Origin: Flectobacillus sp. BAB-3569 | GTDB taxonomy: Bacteria; Bacteroidota; Bacteroidia; Cytophagales; Spirosomataceae | Direction: 5' to 3' | Length of the DNA stretch: 64,000 nucleotides | Assembly: GCF_002270355.1 (NCBI RefSeq) | Contig: NZ_NJFZ01000009.1 | Span: forward strand, 372,001-436,000 | In this document: in pieces, positions 17,859-27,217 of the stretch | Layout: the number at the start of each line of letters is the position of its first letter | Numbering within the stretch: position 1 is the first letter of the stretch | Position numbers and translations under genes: made by a program | The notes under the pieces: generated by a model | Told to the model about the DNA's origin: nothing | Databases searched by the model: none | Seen by the model: only the letters and a program-made list of their open reading frames with translations

Positions 17859-20249
17859 ATGAAATCACAATCCTTAATATTGCTCTTTTTATCGCTTTGT
17901 ATGAGTTCAGTGACAACTGCTCAAACAATTCATCCTGATATACAGAATAAGATATGGACTGCCTATTGGGTAGCAGCTCCTCAGACGGTTCCTCAAGCAT
18001 ACGGCGTTTATCATTTTCGGAAGAGCTTTGAGCTACCTCAAACACCTTCAGATTTTACCATACACGTGTCGGCAGACAACCGATATAAGTTGTATGTAAA
18101 CGGCACAATTATATCGCAAGGACCTGCCAGAGGTGATTTATCTTATTGGAATTTTGAAACCTTAAACATTGCTCCCTATCTTAAAAAAGGTAAAAATACT
18201 ATCGCTGCCATTGTCTGGAATGAAGGGGATTTTAGGGCAGAAGGACAAATTTCGCACCGCACCGCATTTGTGTTGACAGGTAATACTTCCGCTGAGAAGA
18301 TTGTAGATACCAATCCTACATGGAAGAGCTTTTCGAACCAAGCCTATCAGCCATTGTCCAAAGGCGTTGGGCATCCTGCCTATTATGTGGCGGGTGCAGG
18401 TGAATTATTGGATTATTCTAATACATTACCCACCAATTGGAATTCAGAGAGTTTTGATGATACCCAATGGGCAAATGCTGAACGAGTTGGCTGGAGAGGT
18501 GCTTGTCCAAAAGGAATTTCGGATATAAACAATTGGATGCTAGTACCTTCTGCCTTACCTTCGATGGAATATAAAAAGCAATATTTTAGCACAGTGAGAA
18601 AAGTGGAAGGGGCGACACTTACGAGCCAGAATCTTGAAAATGTTTCTTGGGAAATCCCTGCAAACGCTCATGTGAAAATTTTGCTTGACCAAGGTTTTTT
18701 AACCAATGCTTTTCCTAAAATTATTTTCCAAAAAGGAAAAGATACCAAAGTCGGCTTGACTTATGCCGAAGCCCTCATGGATATCGATGCATTGAAGAAG
18801 AGACAAATTCTGAAAAACAATCGCAATGATATTGAAGGTAAAATTATTGTAGGTAGAAAAGATAGCTTATTACTTTCTGGAAAAGATTCGGAGGTCTTCG
18901 AATCGCTGACCTACCGAACCTTTAGATATGTCCAAATAGAGATTCAGACAGGGTCAGAACCACTTCTGGTAAAAGAAATATCAAGTAATTTTGTAGGATT
19001 TCCTTTCACGCGAAAAGCACAACTACAAAGCTCGACTATCGACTTTCAGCCTTATTTGACTATTGGTTGGCGTACTGCACGGCTTTGTGCAGTAGATACT
19101 TATATGGACTGCCCGTATTATGAGCAGTTACAATATATTGGCGATGCACGTATCCAAGCGTTGGTTTCGTACTTCAATGCGGGCGATGACCGTTTGGCTC
19201 GCAATGCCTTGAATCAAATGGAACATTCTCGTATGGCGGAGGGAATTACTTTGAGCCGTCACCCTTCTTTTTCTCCCCAACAAATACCTACGTTTTCATT
19301 ATGGTATATTGGTATGCTTCAGGATTATTTAAAATATCGTGGCGACTCTAATTTTATCAAAGAAAAACTGCAAGGCGTAAGAAACATCTTGTGGTTTTTT
19401 GAGAAATATCAAAATGCAGAAGGTTCACTTCGTAAGGTTCCTTACTGGATATTTACAGACTGGGTCGAAAACCGTAAAGGGTGGAGTAATGGTGAAGCTC
19501 CTTATGGCAAAAATGGCGCTTCAGCTGTATTGGACTTGCAATTACTTTGGGGGTATCAAGTGGCTGCCGACCTCGAAAGTCAGTTGGGCATGAAAGCTTA
19601 TGCTGAGATGTATTCGCAGAAGGCTTTGCAATTGAAAAAAATGATTTTACAAAAATATTGGGATGCTTCAAAAGGGATATTGGCTGATACAGAGGAAAAA
19701 GAGGTGTTCTCGCAACATGCCAATAGTCTTGGTATTTTGACAGGAGTAATACCTTCAAATAATTATGCCCAAGTAAGCGATAAACTTCTCCATGATAAAT
19801 CTTTAGCACCAGCCTCAATTTATTTTAAATACTATTTGCACCAAGCATTGGTAAAAGCAGGAAAAGGCGATGAATATATAACTTGGTTGAGTGATTGGAA
19901 ACGTAATATTGAACTAGGATTAACAACATGGGCAGAAATTTCAGAAATAGAGCATGCTCGTTCAGACTGTCATGCCTGGGGAGCGAGTCCCAATATTGAA
20001 TTTTATCGAGTGATATTAGGAATTGATTCTGACGCACAAGGTTTTTCTAAAGTAAAAATAGAACCTCATTTGGGTAATTTGTCCCAGATTAAAGGTGAAA
20101 TACCACATCCTCAAGGCAAAATAGTTTGTGATTATTCTCAGATAGGAAATCAATGGAAAATACAGATAGAAAGTCCAGTCGAGGGAACTTTTGTTTGGAA
20201 GGGGAAAACCATGCTTCTTAAAAAAGGACTGAATCAATTCAAATTGTAG
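17859..20249 (+). CDS. Secreted GH78-type alpha-L-rhamnosidase-like protein, variant active-site motif
   Basis: 796 residues with a signal peptide ending near SVTTAQ. An N-terminal jelly-roll binding region (ADNRYKLYVNGTIISQGPAR, then WNEGDFRAEG) precedes an (alpha/alpha)6 barrel. The usual GH78 motif DCPQRDERLGWTGD is replaced by DCPYYEQLQYIGD near residue 425, keeping the first Asp, a Glu and the GD. The second catalytic acid may be in TTWAEISE, followed by HAWGASP near residue 705. It probably hydrolyses terminal rhamnose or a related 6-deoxy sugar in the periplasm or outside the cell. A second GH78 gene follows after 157 bases. Confidence 0.83.
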   Translation: MKSQSLILLFLSLCMSSVTTAQTIHPDIQNKIWTAYWVAAPQTVPQAYGVYHFRKSFELPQTPSDFTIHVSADNRYKLYVNGTIISQGPARGDLSYWNFETLNIAPYLKKGKNTIAAIVWNEGDFRAEGQISHRTAFVLTGNTSAEKIVDTNPTWKSFSNQAYQPLSKGVGHPAYYVAGAGELLDYSNTLPTNWNSESFDDTQWANAERVGWRGACPKGISDINNWMLVPSALPSMEYKKQYFSTVRKVEGATLTSQNLENVSWEIPANAHVKILLDQGFLTNAFPKIIFQKGKDTKVGLTYAEALMDIDALKKRQILKNNRNDIEGKIIVGRKDSLLLSGKDSEVFESLTYRTFRYVQIEIQTGSEPLLVKEISSNFVGFPFTRKAQLQSSTIDFQPYLTIGWRTARLCAVDTYMDCPYYEQLQYIGDARIQALVSYFNAGDDRLARNALNQMEHSRMAEGITLSRHPSFSPQQIPTFSLWYIGMLQDYLKYRGDSNFIKEKLQGVRNILWFFEKYQNAEGSLRKVPYWIFTDWVENRKGWSNGEAPYGKNGASAVLDLQLLWGYQVAADLESQLGMKAYAEMYSQKALQLKKMILQKYWDASKGILADTEEKEVFSQHANSLGILTGVIPSNNYAQVSDKLLHDKSLAPASIYFKYYLHQALVKAGKGDEYITWLSDWKRNIELGLTTWAEISEIEHARSDCHAWGASPNIEFYRVILGIDSDAQGFSKVKIEPHLGNLSQIKGEIPHPQGKIVCDYSQIGNQWKIQIESPVEGTFVWKGKTMLLKKGLNQFKL

Positions 20250-20261
20250 TAAGCTTCAATA

Positions 20262-20327
20262 AGGGTTAGGAAAATGTAAGATTCCATAAAAAATCAAAAT
20301 CAGATGACGTCAAACTTTCCTAACCCT
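20262..20327. repeat. Inverted repeat between the two rhamnosidase genes
   Basis: AGGGTTAGGAAA (20262-20273) and TTTCCTAACCCT (20316-20327) form a perfect 12-bp inverted repeat around 42 bases. The loop contains the palindrome TGACGTCA (20305-20312). Without a T run it is not a standard terminator. It may be an RNA stem or a regulator-binding region. Confidence 0.55.
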
Positions 20328-20406
20328 GTATGCTAGACCAAGACAGATTACCAATAAATATTCTGTATTTTTCAATAAAACCAAATTTTACTATCGAAAA
20401 TAACCT

Positions 20407-23106
20407 ATGAAATATTCTCTACCTGCATTTTTGTTTGCCTCAATGCTGAGTTTCAGGAGTTGGGCGCAACTCTCGGTTCAAAATTTAACGGTCGAAAACC
20501 TATCTAACCCAATTGGAATCGATAAAGCACAACCTCGATTTAGTTGGCAACTCAATTCGGACAAAAAAAACATCAAGCAAACAGCCTATGAAATTAGTGT
20601 TCGTTCTGGAAAGAAATTGGTCTGGTCAACAGGCAAGATTTCTTCCGAAAATTCTCTCAGGATTCCTTATGGAGGTGCAAATCTTGAGTCGGATAGTAAA
20701 TACACTTGGCAAGTAAAAGTTTGGGATAACCAAGTAAAGGCTCCTGCCTTGGCAACCGCCAATTTCCAAACAGCATTGTTACGCCACGACGAATGGAAAG
20801 CTCAATGGATTAATTCTGGGATTGAGGCCGATTCTGTCAATGGTATTGTCCCACATTTAAGAAAAACCTTTGAGGTAAAAAAGCCCATTTCATCCGCAAC
20901 GGTTTTTGTGACTTCCAGAGGTTTGTACGAAGCAAGTTTGAATGGTAAAAGGGTAGGAGATGCCTTTCTGACGCCAGGCTGGACCAGTTATAACAAGCAT
21001 TTGCAGTATCAAACCTATGACGTTACCAAACAATTGAGTACAGGCAAAAATGCGGTTGGGGTGACGCTTGGCAGTGGTTGGTATAGAACAAAATTGGCAT
21101 GGGATAACCATAAAAATCTTTATGGCAAAGAGACCGCTTTGTTGTTTCAGTTACATATCACGTACGCCGATGGATCAGAGGATTGGATTGTTTCTGATAA
21201 TTCTTGGAAATCAACAGCTAGTCATATTTTGTTTTCTGAAATATATGATGGCGAACGTCAGGATTTAAGAAAAGAAATCAAAGGTTGGGATTTAGCAAAT
21301 TTTGATGATTCTAAATGGCAAATTGTAAAAATCGCCTCATTTGCCACAGATTACCTGAATGCTTCCGTAAATGAACCTATTAAAAAGCATGAAACATTTA
21401 AGCCAGTTAAAGTCCTAACTTCACCGAAAGGAGAAACGATTTTAGATTTTGGGCAAAATGTGGTGGGTTGGGTAAAATTCAATATTTCAGGAAAAGCGGG
21501 TCAAATGATTAAGCTATATCATGTCGAAATGTTAGATAAACATGGAGTTCCATATTTTGAAAATCTACGTTCAGCCAAAGCTCAAGCTCATTATGTGTTG
21601 AGTGGCGAGCCGAATCAAACGATTGAGCCACATTTTACCTTTTTTGGATTTAGATATGTAAAAGTAGAAGGGTTAGAAGGTAAAATTAATCCCGAAGATT
21701 TTACGGCTGTTACCCTCTATTCTGACATGAAACCACTTGGAAGTTTTGAGTGCTCAAATCCAATGGTGAACCAATTACAAAAAAATATACAATGGGGACA
21801 AAAAGGCAATTTCTTGGATGTGCCAACCGATTGTCCGCAACGTGACGAACGTTTGGGATGGACAGGCGATGCGGAGGTATTTTCTAGAACGGCTGCATAT
21901 AATTTTAATGTAAATCAATTTTTTGCTAAATGGCTTAAAGACGTAAGTGCTGACCAAGAGCCAGATGGTGCTATTCCGTTTGTGATTCCTAATGTGTTGG
22001 GCAAGGTAACGGGAGCTGCTGGTTGGTCAGACGCTGGCATCATTATTCCTTACAATATGTATGTGGTTTATGGCGATAAACAAATCTTGCAGGACCAATA
22101 CGCCAGCATGAAGGCGTATTTGACCCATGTGAGAGGTTTAGCAAAAAATGATCTTTGGAATATGGGATTTCAATTTGCCGATTGGTTGTCGTACCGAGTA
22201 GATGATTCGAAAAGTACTATTGGACAAAAATCAGCCGTGACAGATGTGTATTTGGTGGCTCAATGTTTTTATGCGTATAATATTGAGTTGATGATTAAAG
22301 CAGCTAAGGTATTACAGAAAAACGATGAAGTTGCCGACTATGAGGCCTTGTTGCAAAGAGTCAAAAAAGCATTTCAGCAAGAATTTATGACGGCTTCAGG
22401 AAGATTAATTTCAGAAACTCAAACCGCTTATATTTTGGCATTGCAGTTTGATATGCTTCCAGAGTCGCTACGCCAAAGTGCTGTAAATCGCCTTGTTGAA
22501 AATATCAAATCCTATGAATATCACCTAACCACAGGCTTTTTAGGAACGCCATTTCTTAATCCTGTTTTGACTCGTTATGGACAAAATGATGTAGCGTATA
22601 AACTTCTTTTACAGGATACCTATCCTTCGTGGTTATATCCTATCAAATCGCATGGTGCAACTACCATTTGGGAGCGTTGGGATTCGATGAAACCAGATAG
22701 TACTTTCCAAGACCCTAGCATGACTTCTTTCAATCACTATGCCTACGGTGCCGTTGGCGATTGGATGTATCGTACTATTGCGGGAATTGATACCAAAGAA
22801 GCTGATGGTGCAGGTTATAAAGCAAGTATTATTAAACCAGAACTTGGCGGAGGATTGACTTTTGCAAAAGGTAGTTATTTGACACCTTATGGTAAAATTG
22901 CTTCCAACTGGAAAATAGAAGGAGATTTGTTAACCCTAGAAATAGAAGTACCCGCCAACACCGAATCAACGGTCTATTTCCCGACTTCGGATATAAGCTC
23001 TATTAAAAGCAACGGAGTAGCTTTGACTGATTTGAAGCAAGAGGGCAAATGGATTTCTAAAACCTTTGGTTCTGGAAAATATGCCTTTACGATGAAAATT
23101 AAATAA
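20407..23106 (+). CDS. Secreted alpha-L-rhamnosidase (GH78)
   Basis: 899 residues with signal peptide MKYSLPAFLFASMLSFRSWA. Domain order fits the full Bac_rhamnosid architecture: an N-terminal fibronectin-like part (ENLSNPIGIDKAQPRFSWQL), a sugar-binding jelly roll (SRGLYEASLNGKRVGD), a concanavalin-like part with ILDFGQNVVGW, then the six-hairpin catalytic barrel with DCPQRDERLGWTGDAEVF near residue 475 and the second acid in GATTIWERWDS near residue 755, and a C-terminal beta domain. It hydrolyses alpha-rhamnosyl linkages outside the cytoplasm. The gene is a tandem neighbour of the GH78-like gene at 17859, suggesting joint use of rhamnose-containing glycans. Confidence 0.94.
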   Translation: MKYSLPAFLFASMLSFRSWAQLSVQNLTVENLSNPIGIDKAQPRFSWQLNSDKKNIKQTAYEISVRSGKKLVWSTGKISSENSLRIPYGGANLESDSKYTWQVKVWDNQVKAPALATANFQTALLRHDEWKAQWINSGIEADSVNGIVPHLRKTFEVKKPISSATVFVTSRGLYEASLNGKRVGDAFLTPGWTSYNKHLQYQTYDVTKQLSTGKNAVGVTLGSGWYRTKLAWDNHKNLYGKETALLFQLHITYADGSEDWIVSDNSWKSTASHILFSEIYDGERQDLRKEIKGWDLANFDDSKWQIVKIASFATDYLNASVNEPIKKHETFKPVKVLTSPKGETILDFGQNVVGWVKFNISGKAGQMIKLYHVEMLDKHGVPYFENLRSAKAQAHYVLSGEPNQTIEPHFTFFGFRYVKVEGLEGKINPEDFTAVTLYSDMKPLGSFECSNPMVNQLQKNIQWGQKGNFLDVPTDCPQRDERLGWTGDAEVFSRTAAYNFNVNQFFAKWLKDVSADQEPDGAIPFVIPNVLGKVTGAAGWSDAGIIIPYNMYVVYGDKQILQDQYASMKAYLTHVRGLAKNDLWNMGFQFADWLSYRVDDSKSTIGQKSAVTDVYLVAQCFYAYNIELMIKAAKVLQKNDEVADYEALLQRVKKAFQQEFMTASGRLISETQTAYILALQFDMLPESLRQSAVNRLVENIKSYEYHLTTGFLGTPFLNPVLTRYGQNDVAYKLLLQDTYPSWLYPIKSHGATTIWERWDSMKPDSTFQDPSMTSFNHYAYGAVGDWMYRTIAGIDTKEADGAGYKASIIKPELGGGLTFAKGSYLTPYGKIASNWKIEGDLLTLEIEVPANTESTVYFPTSDISSIKSNGVALTDLKQEGKWISKTFGSGKYAFTMKIK

Positions 23107-23283
23107 TTAGGTAATTTGAAGATTTGGTAATTTGAAGATTTGAAAATGTGCGAATTTGAAAATTTAGGGATTTGAAAATGGGAAGATTTAGAAATGCTTT
23201 GATCTGCTTTGGTAAATCTCCCCATTCCTGAATTTTTAGACATTTTTCATTTACAAATCTTCAAATCCCCAAATTTTCAAATT
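23107..23283. repeat. AATTTGAAGATTT short repeats with an inverted copy
   Basis: The gap between convergent genes holds repeated words of the type GGTAATTTGAAGATTTG, including AATTTGAAAATTTAGGGATT near 23152, and a reverse-complement copy at 23253-23282 (AAATCTTCAAATCCCCAAAT onward). The arms could fold into a long stem and terminate transcription from both sides. Degenerate low-complexity intergenic repeats of this kind are familiar in Bacteroidota genomes. Confidence 0.6.
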
Positions 23284-23286
23284 ATA

Positions 23287-24551
23287 TTAAGTCTTTTGTT
23301 TCTTTTTCTTTGCGGCAGGAAACAATACGTTATTCAAAATCAACCGATAACCTGCTGAATTTGGATGCAAATTCAAATCAGTAGGTTCTTCGTTGACAAA
23401 GTGCTGATAGTCTTCAGGGTCGTGACCACCATAAAACGTCCAGAATCCTTTCAAGAAAGTCCCATGAATATAACGAGCTTCATTTAGTGAGCGATTTTCA
23501 CCTAAAATTGTTACTTCAGGCTTAATCAATGATTTTTTGTACGAAGTAGTTTGTCCCATAAAACCATGAATAGTGGTTTCATGATTTTGTGTCAACATTG
23601 TGGGGATAGGATCCCATTTAGCTGAAAATTGGAATAGGTTAAAATAGTCATTATCCTCTCTAACTGGACGCTCATTGTTTGGATATGCCTCAATTGTCGA
23701 GAACTCAATGACTTGAGGATGATAGACCAATCCGAAGTTTTGAAATGCAAATGAATTAGCGTAATTCAATTTTTTGTCAGCATTGGGGTCATAGCCATCA
23801 CCATCATAAAAAGCATCGACAATATCAAGCCCTTCCGCCGCTAAAGCAATATCATAAGTATCTGTAGCAGTACACATGGCAAACATATAGCCACCCCCAG
23901 CGACAAAATCCCTGATTTTTTGACTACTCCCAATTTTAGCTGAGATACTTTATTAAAACCATATTTCGCCGCATTTTTCTTATCCTCACGCAATTGTGCC
24001 TGATACCAAGGTTGGCTACTCTGATTCCAGAATTTACCCATTTGACCTGTAAAATCCTCATGGTGTAAATGTAACCAATCGTATTCTGGCAGTTTATTAT
24101 TTAGTACGTCTTCATCAAAAATTAAATCATAAGGAATTTCTGCATAGGTCATCGCCAAAGTCACAGCATCGTCCCAAGGTTGCGCTGTTTTGGGAGAATA
24201 AACGGCAACTTTAGGAGGTTTTTGTAATTTTACCACATCCATATTCACATCAGGACTACTCAATTCGGTACGAATTTGAGCTGCATCTCCATCTGAAATA
24301 ACTTCATAGCTAATACCTCGAATTACCAATTCATTTTCGAACTTTTGCGCTTGTTGAACCATAAAGGCACCACCACGATAATTTAATAACCATTCAACTT
24401 CTGTTTCGTGGTTTTTCAAAACCCAATAGGCCAAGCCATAGGCTTTGAGGTGATTTTTTTGGGTATCATCCATCGGAATTAGGATGTACGACGCCCATGC
24501 ACGGGTGCAAAAAAGAAAAAATATGATAAACGGAAATATAAGGCGCTTCAT
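23287..24551 (-). pseudogene. Exported protein of the Bacteroidota 'asparagine synthetase B' type, split by a frameshift
   Basis: The upstream part (24551 to about 23922) starts with signal peptide MKRLIFPFIIFFLFCTRAWA and contains YILIPMDDTQKNHLKAYG and YDWLHLHHEDFTGQ. The downstream part (to 23287) has MFAMCTATDTYDIALAAEGL and FWTFYGGHDPEDYQH, ending in a lysine-rich tail. They are out of frame at a T6 run (23916-23921). One additional A on the coding strand gives VVKKIRDFVAGGGYMFAMC and a single protein of about 421 residues. Despite the traditional database name, the export signal argues against asparagine synthesis, and the real function is unknown to me. ATG 24575 is a weaker alternative start. 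Confidence 0.75.
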
Positions 24552-24887
24552 TGGTTTGAGAATTTTGTCTGACAAGACCTAAATTTGTTACGTCATAAAA
24601 CTATTATAGCCAAACTACTCCAGAGAAGTACTGAAAGCTACTAAGCGGATAAATACAATTGATATTTCAACGAAAATAATACCGTCGAATGTATATCTCT
24701 GCAAGGATCCTTACTACAAATATAGTGCTAATCACCAAAGCACATAACATGATTCGTAAAGGAAGTTAATTTGCTCAGAACAATTCAAGTAGATATCGAA
24801 ATGGTAAAGGATTGTTTTACAAAATTTTAGTTCAGGAAATAATAGTGACAAACCTTCATTATTGCACAAAACTTAAATTTCAATTAT
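24552..24887. other. Gene-free divergent intergenic region
   Basis: This 336-base stretch separates the divergent exported-protein gene and the ABC permease gene. It should carry both promoters. I see no convincing -7 box, hairpin or small ORF. Confidence 0.5.
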
Positions 24888-26129
24888 ATGAACTTTATTG
24901 AAAATATACGAGAAGCCTTACGTTCTATCAAAGGTAATATGTTGAGAACGGTCCTAACAGCCCTAATTATTGCCATCGGTATTACCTCTTTGGTAGGTAT
25001 TTTGACGGCCATCGACGGGATTCAAAGCTCTGTAGATAATAGCTTTTCAGGCTTGGGTGCCAACTCATTTGATATTCGCAATAGAGATGTTTTTAGAATT
25101 AGAAAAGAAGGTGAAAAAGAACGCAATTACCCACCAATCAACTATCGTCAGGCAAAAATGTATAAAGCATTGTTTGGAAAGCAGGCTATTATTGGGATGA
25201 AAACGAATGTTACGTTCAATGCTGAAATAAAACACGAATCGAAAAAAACGAATCCTAACTCCAGAATTATCGGTACCGACGAGAATTACTTGGATATGAA
25301 AGGTTATAAAATCGCTAGTGGTCGTGATTTTTCGAGTAGCGATTTGGAGCGCGCTGCCAATGTGTGTATCGTTGGGGTAGAGGTAATTAGTCAGCTTTTT
25401 GAAAAAAATATTAATCCCCTTAATCAAGAAATTACGATTTCTGGTGGAAAATTTAAAATTGTTGGTTTACTCGAGAAAAAAGGAAGTTTAATGGGAGGAG
25501 GCGACGACCGTGTGGTTTTTGTTCCTCTCGAAACAGGTCGTAAACTGTCGCAAGGACGTAGTTTGACATTTGATATTGTAACATCTGCGCCTAATATCAA
25601 AGATGTTGAAAATATTATGGAAGAAGCTCGTGGTGCCATGCGTATCGTTCGTCAGGATGAATTGGGAAGAGAAGACTCATTTAGCATCGAGCGTTCTGAT
25701 TCATTAGTAAAACAATCAGAAAGTATTACAGGTGTATTACGAATAGGAGGGTTTGGTATCGGATTTATTACCTTACTTGGTGCGGCAATTGCCCTGATGA
25801 ACATTATGATGGTTTCGGTAACAGAGCGTACTAGAGAGATTGGTATCAGAAAATCATTGGGAGCTACCCCGAGAGTAATACGTTTACAATTTTTGATTGA
25901 GGCAATAGTGATATGTGTTTTGGGTGGCTTGGCAGGTTTGATTTTGGCTATCCCAATCGGAAACGTAATTGCCAGTGGTATCATGTCTGGAACATCAAGT
26001 TTTATTGTACCTTGGTTGTGGATGTTCCTAGGTATCGCAGTTTGTGTATTCGTCGGAATCCTTTCAGGCTTTTACCCAGCTAGTAAAGCCTCTAAATTAG
26101 ATCCTATCGAATCTTTGAGATATGAGTAA
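24888..26129 (+). CDS. ABC transporter permease of the MacB/FtsX type
   Basis: Inner-membrane protein of 413 residues with the MacB layout: one N-terminal helix (RTVLTALIIAIGITSLVGIL), a periplasmic domain of about 230 residues (MacB_PCD), then three C-terminal helices (GIGFITLLGAAIALMNIMMV, AIVICVLGGLAGLILAIPIG, WLWMFLGIAVCVFVGILSG) and GFYPASKASKLDPIESLRYE, the typical family ending. Such permeases work with a MacB-type ATPase and an adaptor, but neither is adjacent here. The substrate is unknown. Confidence 0.9.
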   Translation: MNFIENIREALRSIKGNMLRTVLTALIIAIGITSLVGILTAIDGIQSSVDNSFSGLGANSFDIRNRDVFRIRKEGEKERNYPPINYRQAKMYKALFGKQAIIGMKTNVTFNAEIKHESKKTNPNSRIIGTDENYLDMKGYKIASGRDFSSSDLERAANVCIVGVEVISQLFEKNINPLNQEITISGGKFKIVGLLEKKGSLMGGGDDRVVFVPLETGRKLSQGRSLTFDIVTSAPNIKDVENIMEEARGAMRIVRQDELGREDSFSIERSDSLVKQSESITGVLRIGGFGIGFITLLGAAIALMNIMMVSVTERTREIGIRKSLGATPRVIRLQFLIEAIVICVLGGLAGLILAIPIGNVIASGIMSGTSSFIVPWLWMFLGIAVCVFVGILSGFYPASKASKLDPIESLRYE

Positions 26130-26271
26130 AATGAACCAGCCATATAATCACTTTTTTGAATCGTGCATAAATGTGAAATTATTTGAAAAAATAATGAATT
26201 TATAAAAGCTATAATAATCAGAAGATTATGGTAGATGTTATGAGAAAGTTTTATTTTTTTTAAATTTTGCG

Positions 26272-26303
26272 TTTGCACAGTAAATTTTAATCCTCTAAAT
26301 TTG
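26272..26303 (+). promoter_or_regulatory. Promoter of tRNA-Leu
   Basis: TTTG (26272-26275), 20 bases, then TAAATTTG (26296-26303) match the Bacteroidota primary sigma factor pattern exactly. The tRNA begins 33 bases after the -7 box. Confidence 0.72.
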
Positions 26304-26336
26304 CATCACAATCACACAGAAAATGATGTGAATTGA

Positions 26337-26420
26337 GCCCAGATGGCGGAATTGGTAGACGCGTTGGTCTCAAACACCAATGCCTTCATTGGCATGCCGG
26401 TTCGACTCCGGCTCTGGGTA
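26337..26420 (+). tRNA. tRNA-Leu (anticodon CAA)
   Basis: An 84-base class II tRNA. The acceptor stem GCCCAGA pairs with TCTGGGT (G-U at the first pair) and A is the discriminator. The anticodon stem TTGGT/ACCAA encloses loop CTCAAAC, giving anticodon CAA, which reads UUG. A long variable arm (TGCCTTCATTGGCA) and T arm GCCGG-TTCGACT-CCGGC confirm a leucine tRNA. The 3' CCA is not encoded. A terminator follows directly. Confidence 0.96.
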
Positions 26421-26421
26421 C

Positions 26422-26458
26422 AAAACGGAACAAAGCAATTTGTTCCGTTTTTTGTTTT
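26422..26458 (+). terminator. Terminator of tRNA-Leu
   Basis: AAAACGGAACAAA (26422-26434), loop GCAA, TTTGTTCCGTTTT (26439-26451), then more T residues. The 13-bp stem is perfect. It also faces the convergent hydrolase gene. Confidence 0.9.
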
Positions 26459-26464
26459 AAGCCA

Positions 26465-27121
26465 TTATGGTTTCAATTCTTTTCTAATTATCCCTTCTAT
26501 TTCATTAGAATGCGTGATAATCATAAAGTGTCCACCTTCTTTTATCCAATACTTTCCATCCGTTAACGTATCCATAGCTTGATGAAGTAAACGGTCTTTT
26601 TTACCATGTATATAGGCAAACTTCGTATTTACTTCAGTATTCTTCCATTGTATGATTTGTTGTATTGCCCAAATAAAAAAATCATAGTCAGTATCTGCCA
26701 AGATTTGACTCAAAAGAGTTTTATCTTGTTCTCTTTTAATGCCAAATAACCAGAAAGTCATAGGATTCGCATTAAGAAAGAAGCCTCTGGGAAGTAACTT
26801 GATCAGTTGACTCCAATCCCACAGTCGAAATAGCCACGGAATTTGTCTAAAACTAGAAGCAGAAGAAACTAATATGATTTTACTAACGGGGATATGTTTA
26901 GCAATTTCAATGGCTACTATACCTCCAAACGAAAGCCCAATAAGGATAGAGTTAGGTTCTATTCGAGCTGATAGTCGTTGAGCATAATGAGAAATATCCT
27001 CATTCTTAAAAAAAGGAATCCACTCAATTAATTGTGGATGATATTCTCTTAAATCAATGTTATTGAACACTCTACAGTCAACTCCAAGTCCACTGAGGAG
27101 ATAAATTTTTTTATTCTTCAT
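26465..27121 (-). CDS. Alpha/beta hydrolase
   Basis: A 218-residue protein with the N-terminal strand and oxyanion stretch IYLLSGLGVDCRVF, nucleophile elbow GLSFGG (Ser near residue 65), a late acidic region with YIHGKKDRLL and the catalytic histidine in EGGHFMIIT close to the C-terminus. No signal peptide is present, so it should be cytoplasmic. The substrate is unknown; carboxylesterase or thioesterase activity is plausible. Confidence 0.82.
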   Translation of the reverse strand: MKNKKIYLLSGLGVDCRVFNNIDLREYHPQLIEWIPFFKNEDISHYAQRLSARIEPNSILIGLSFGGIVAIEIAKHIPVSKIILVSSASSFRQIPWLFRLWDWSQLIKLLPRGFFLNANPMTFWLFGIKREQDKTLLSQILADTDYDFFIWAIQQIIQWKNTEVNTKFAYIHGKKDRLLHQAMDTLTDGKYWIKEGGHFMIITHSNEIEGIIRKELKP

Positions 27122-27217
27122 GACCGTTTAATCAATTTAAACATCCCTATTAAATCCAAAATCGCCTATCTCTCGTATCTAAGACAAACATACAAACTTT
27201 ATATTGTCTTACTTACA

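Noticed and set aside
23287-24551. Cytoplasmic asparagine synthetase
   Set aside because: The family name is traditional, but the protein has a signal peptide and lacks the usual N-terminal Cys glutaminase site.
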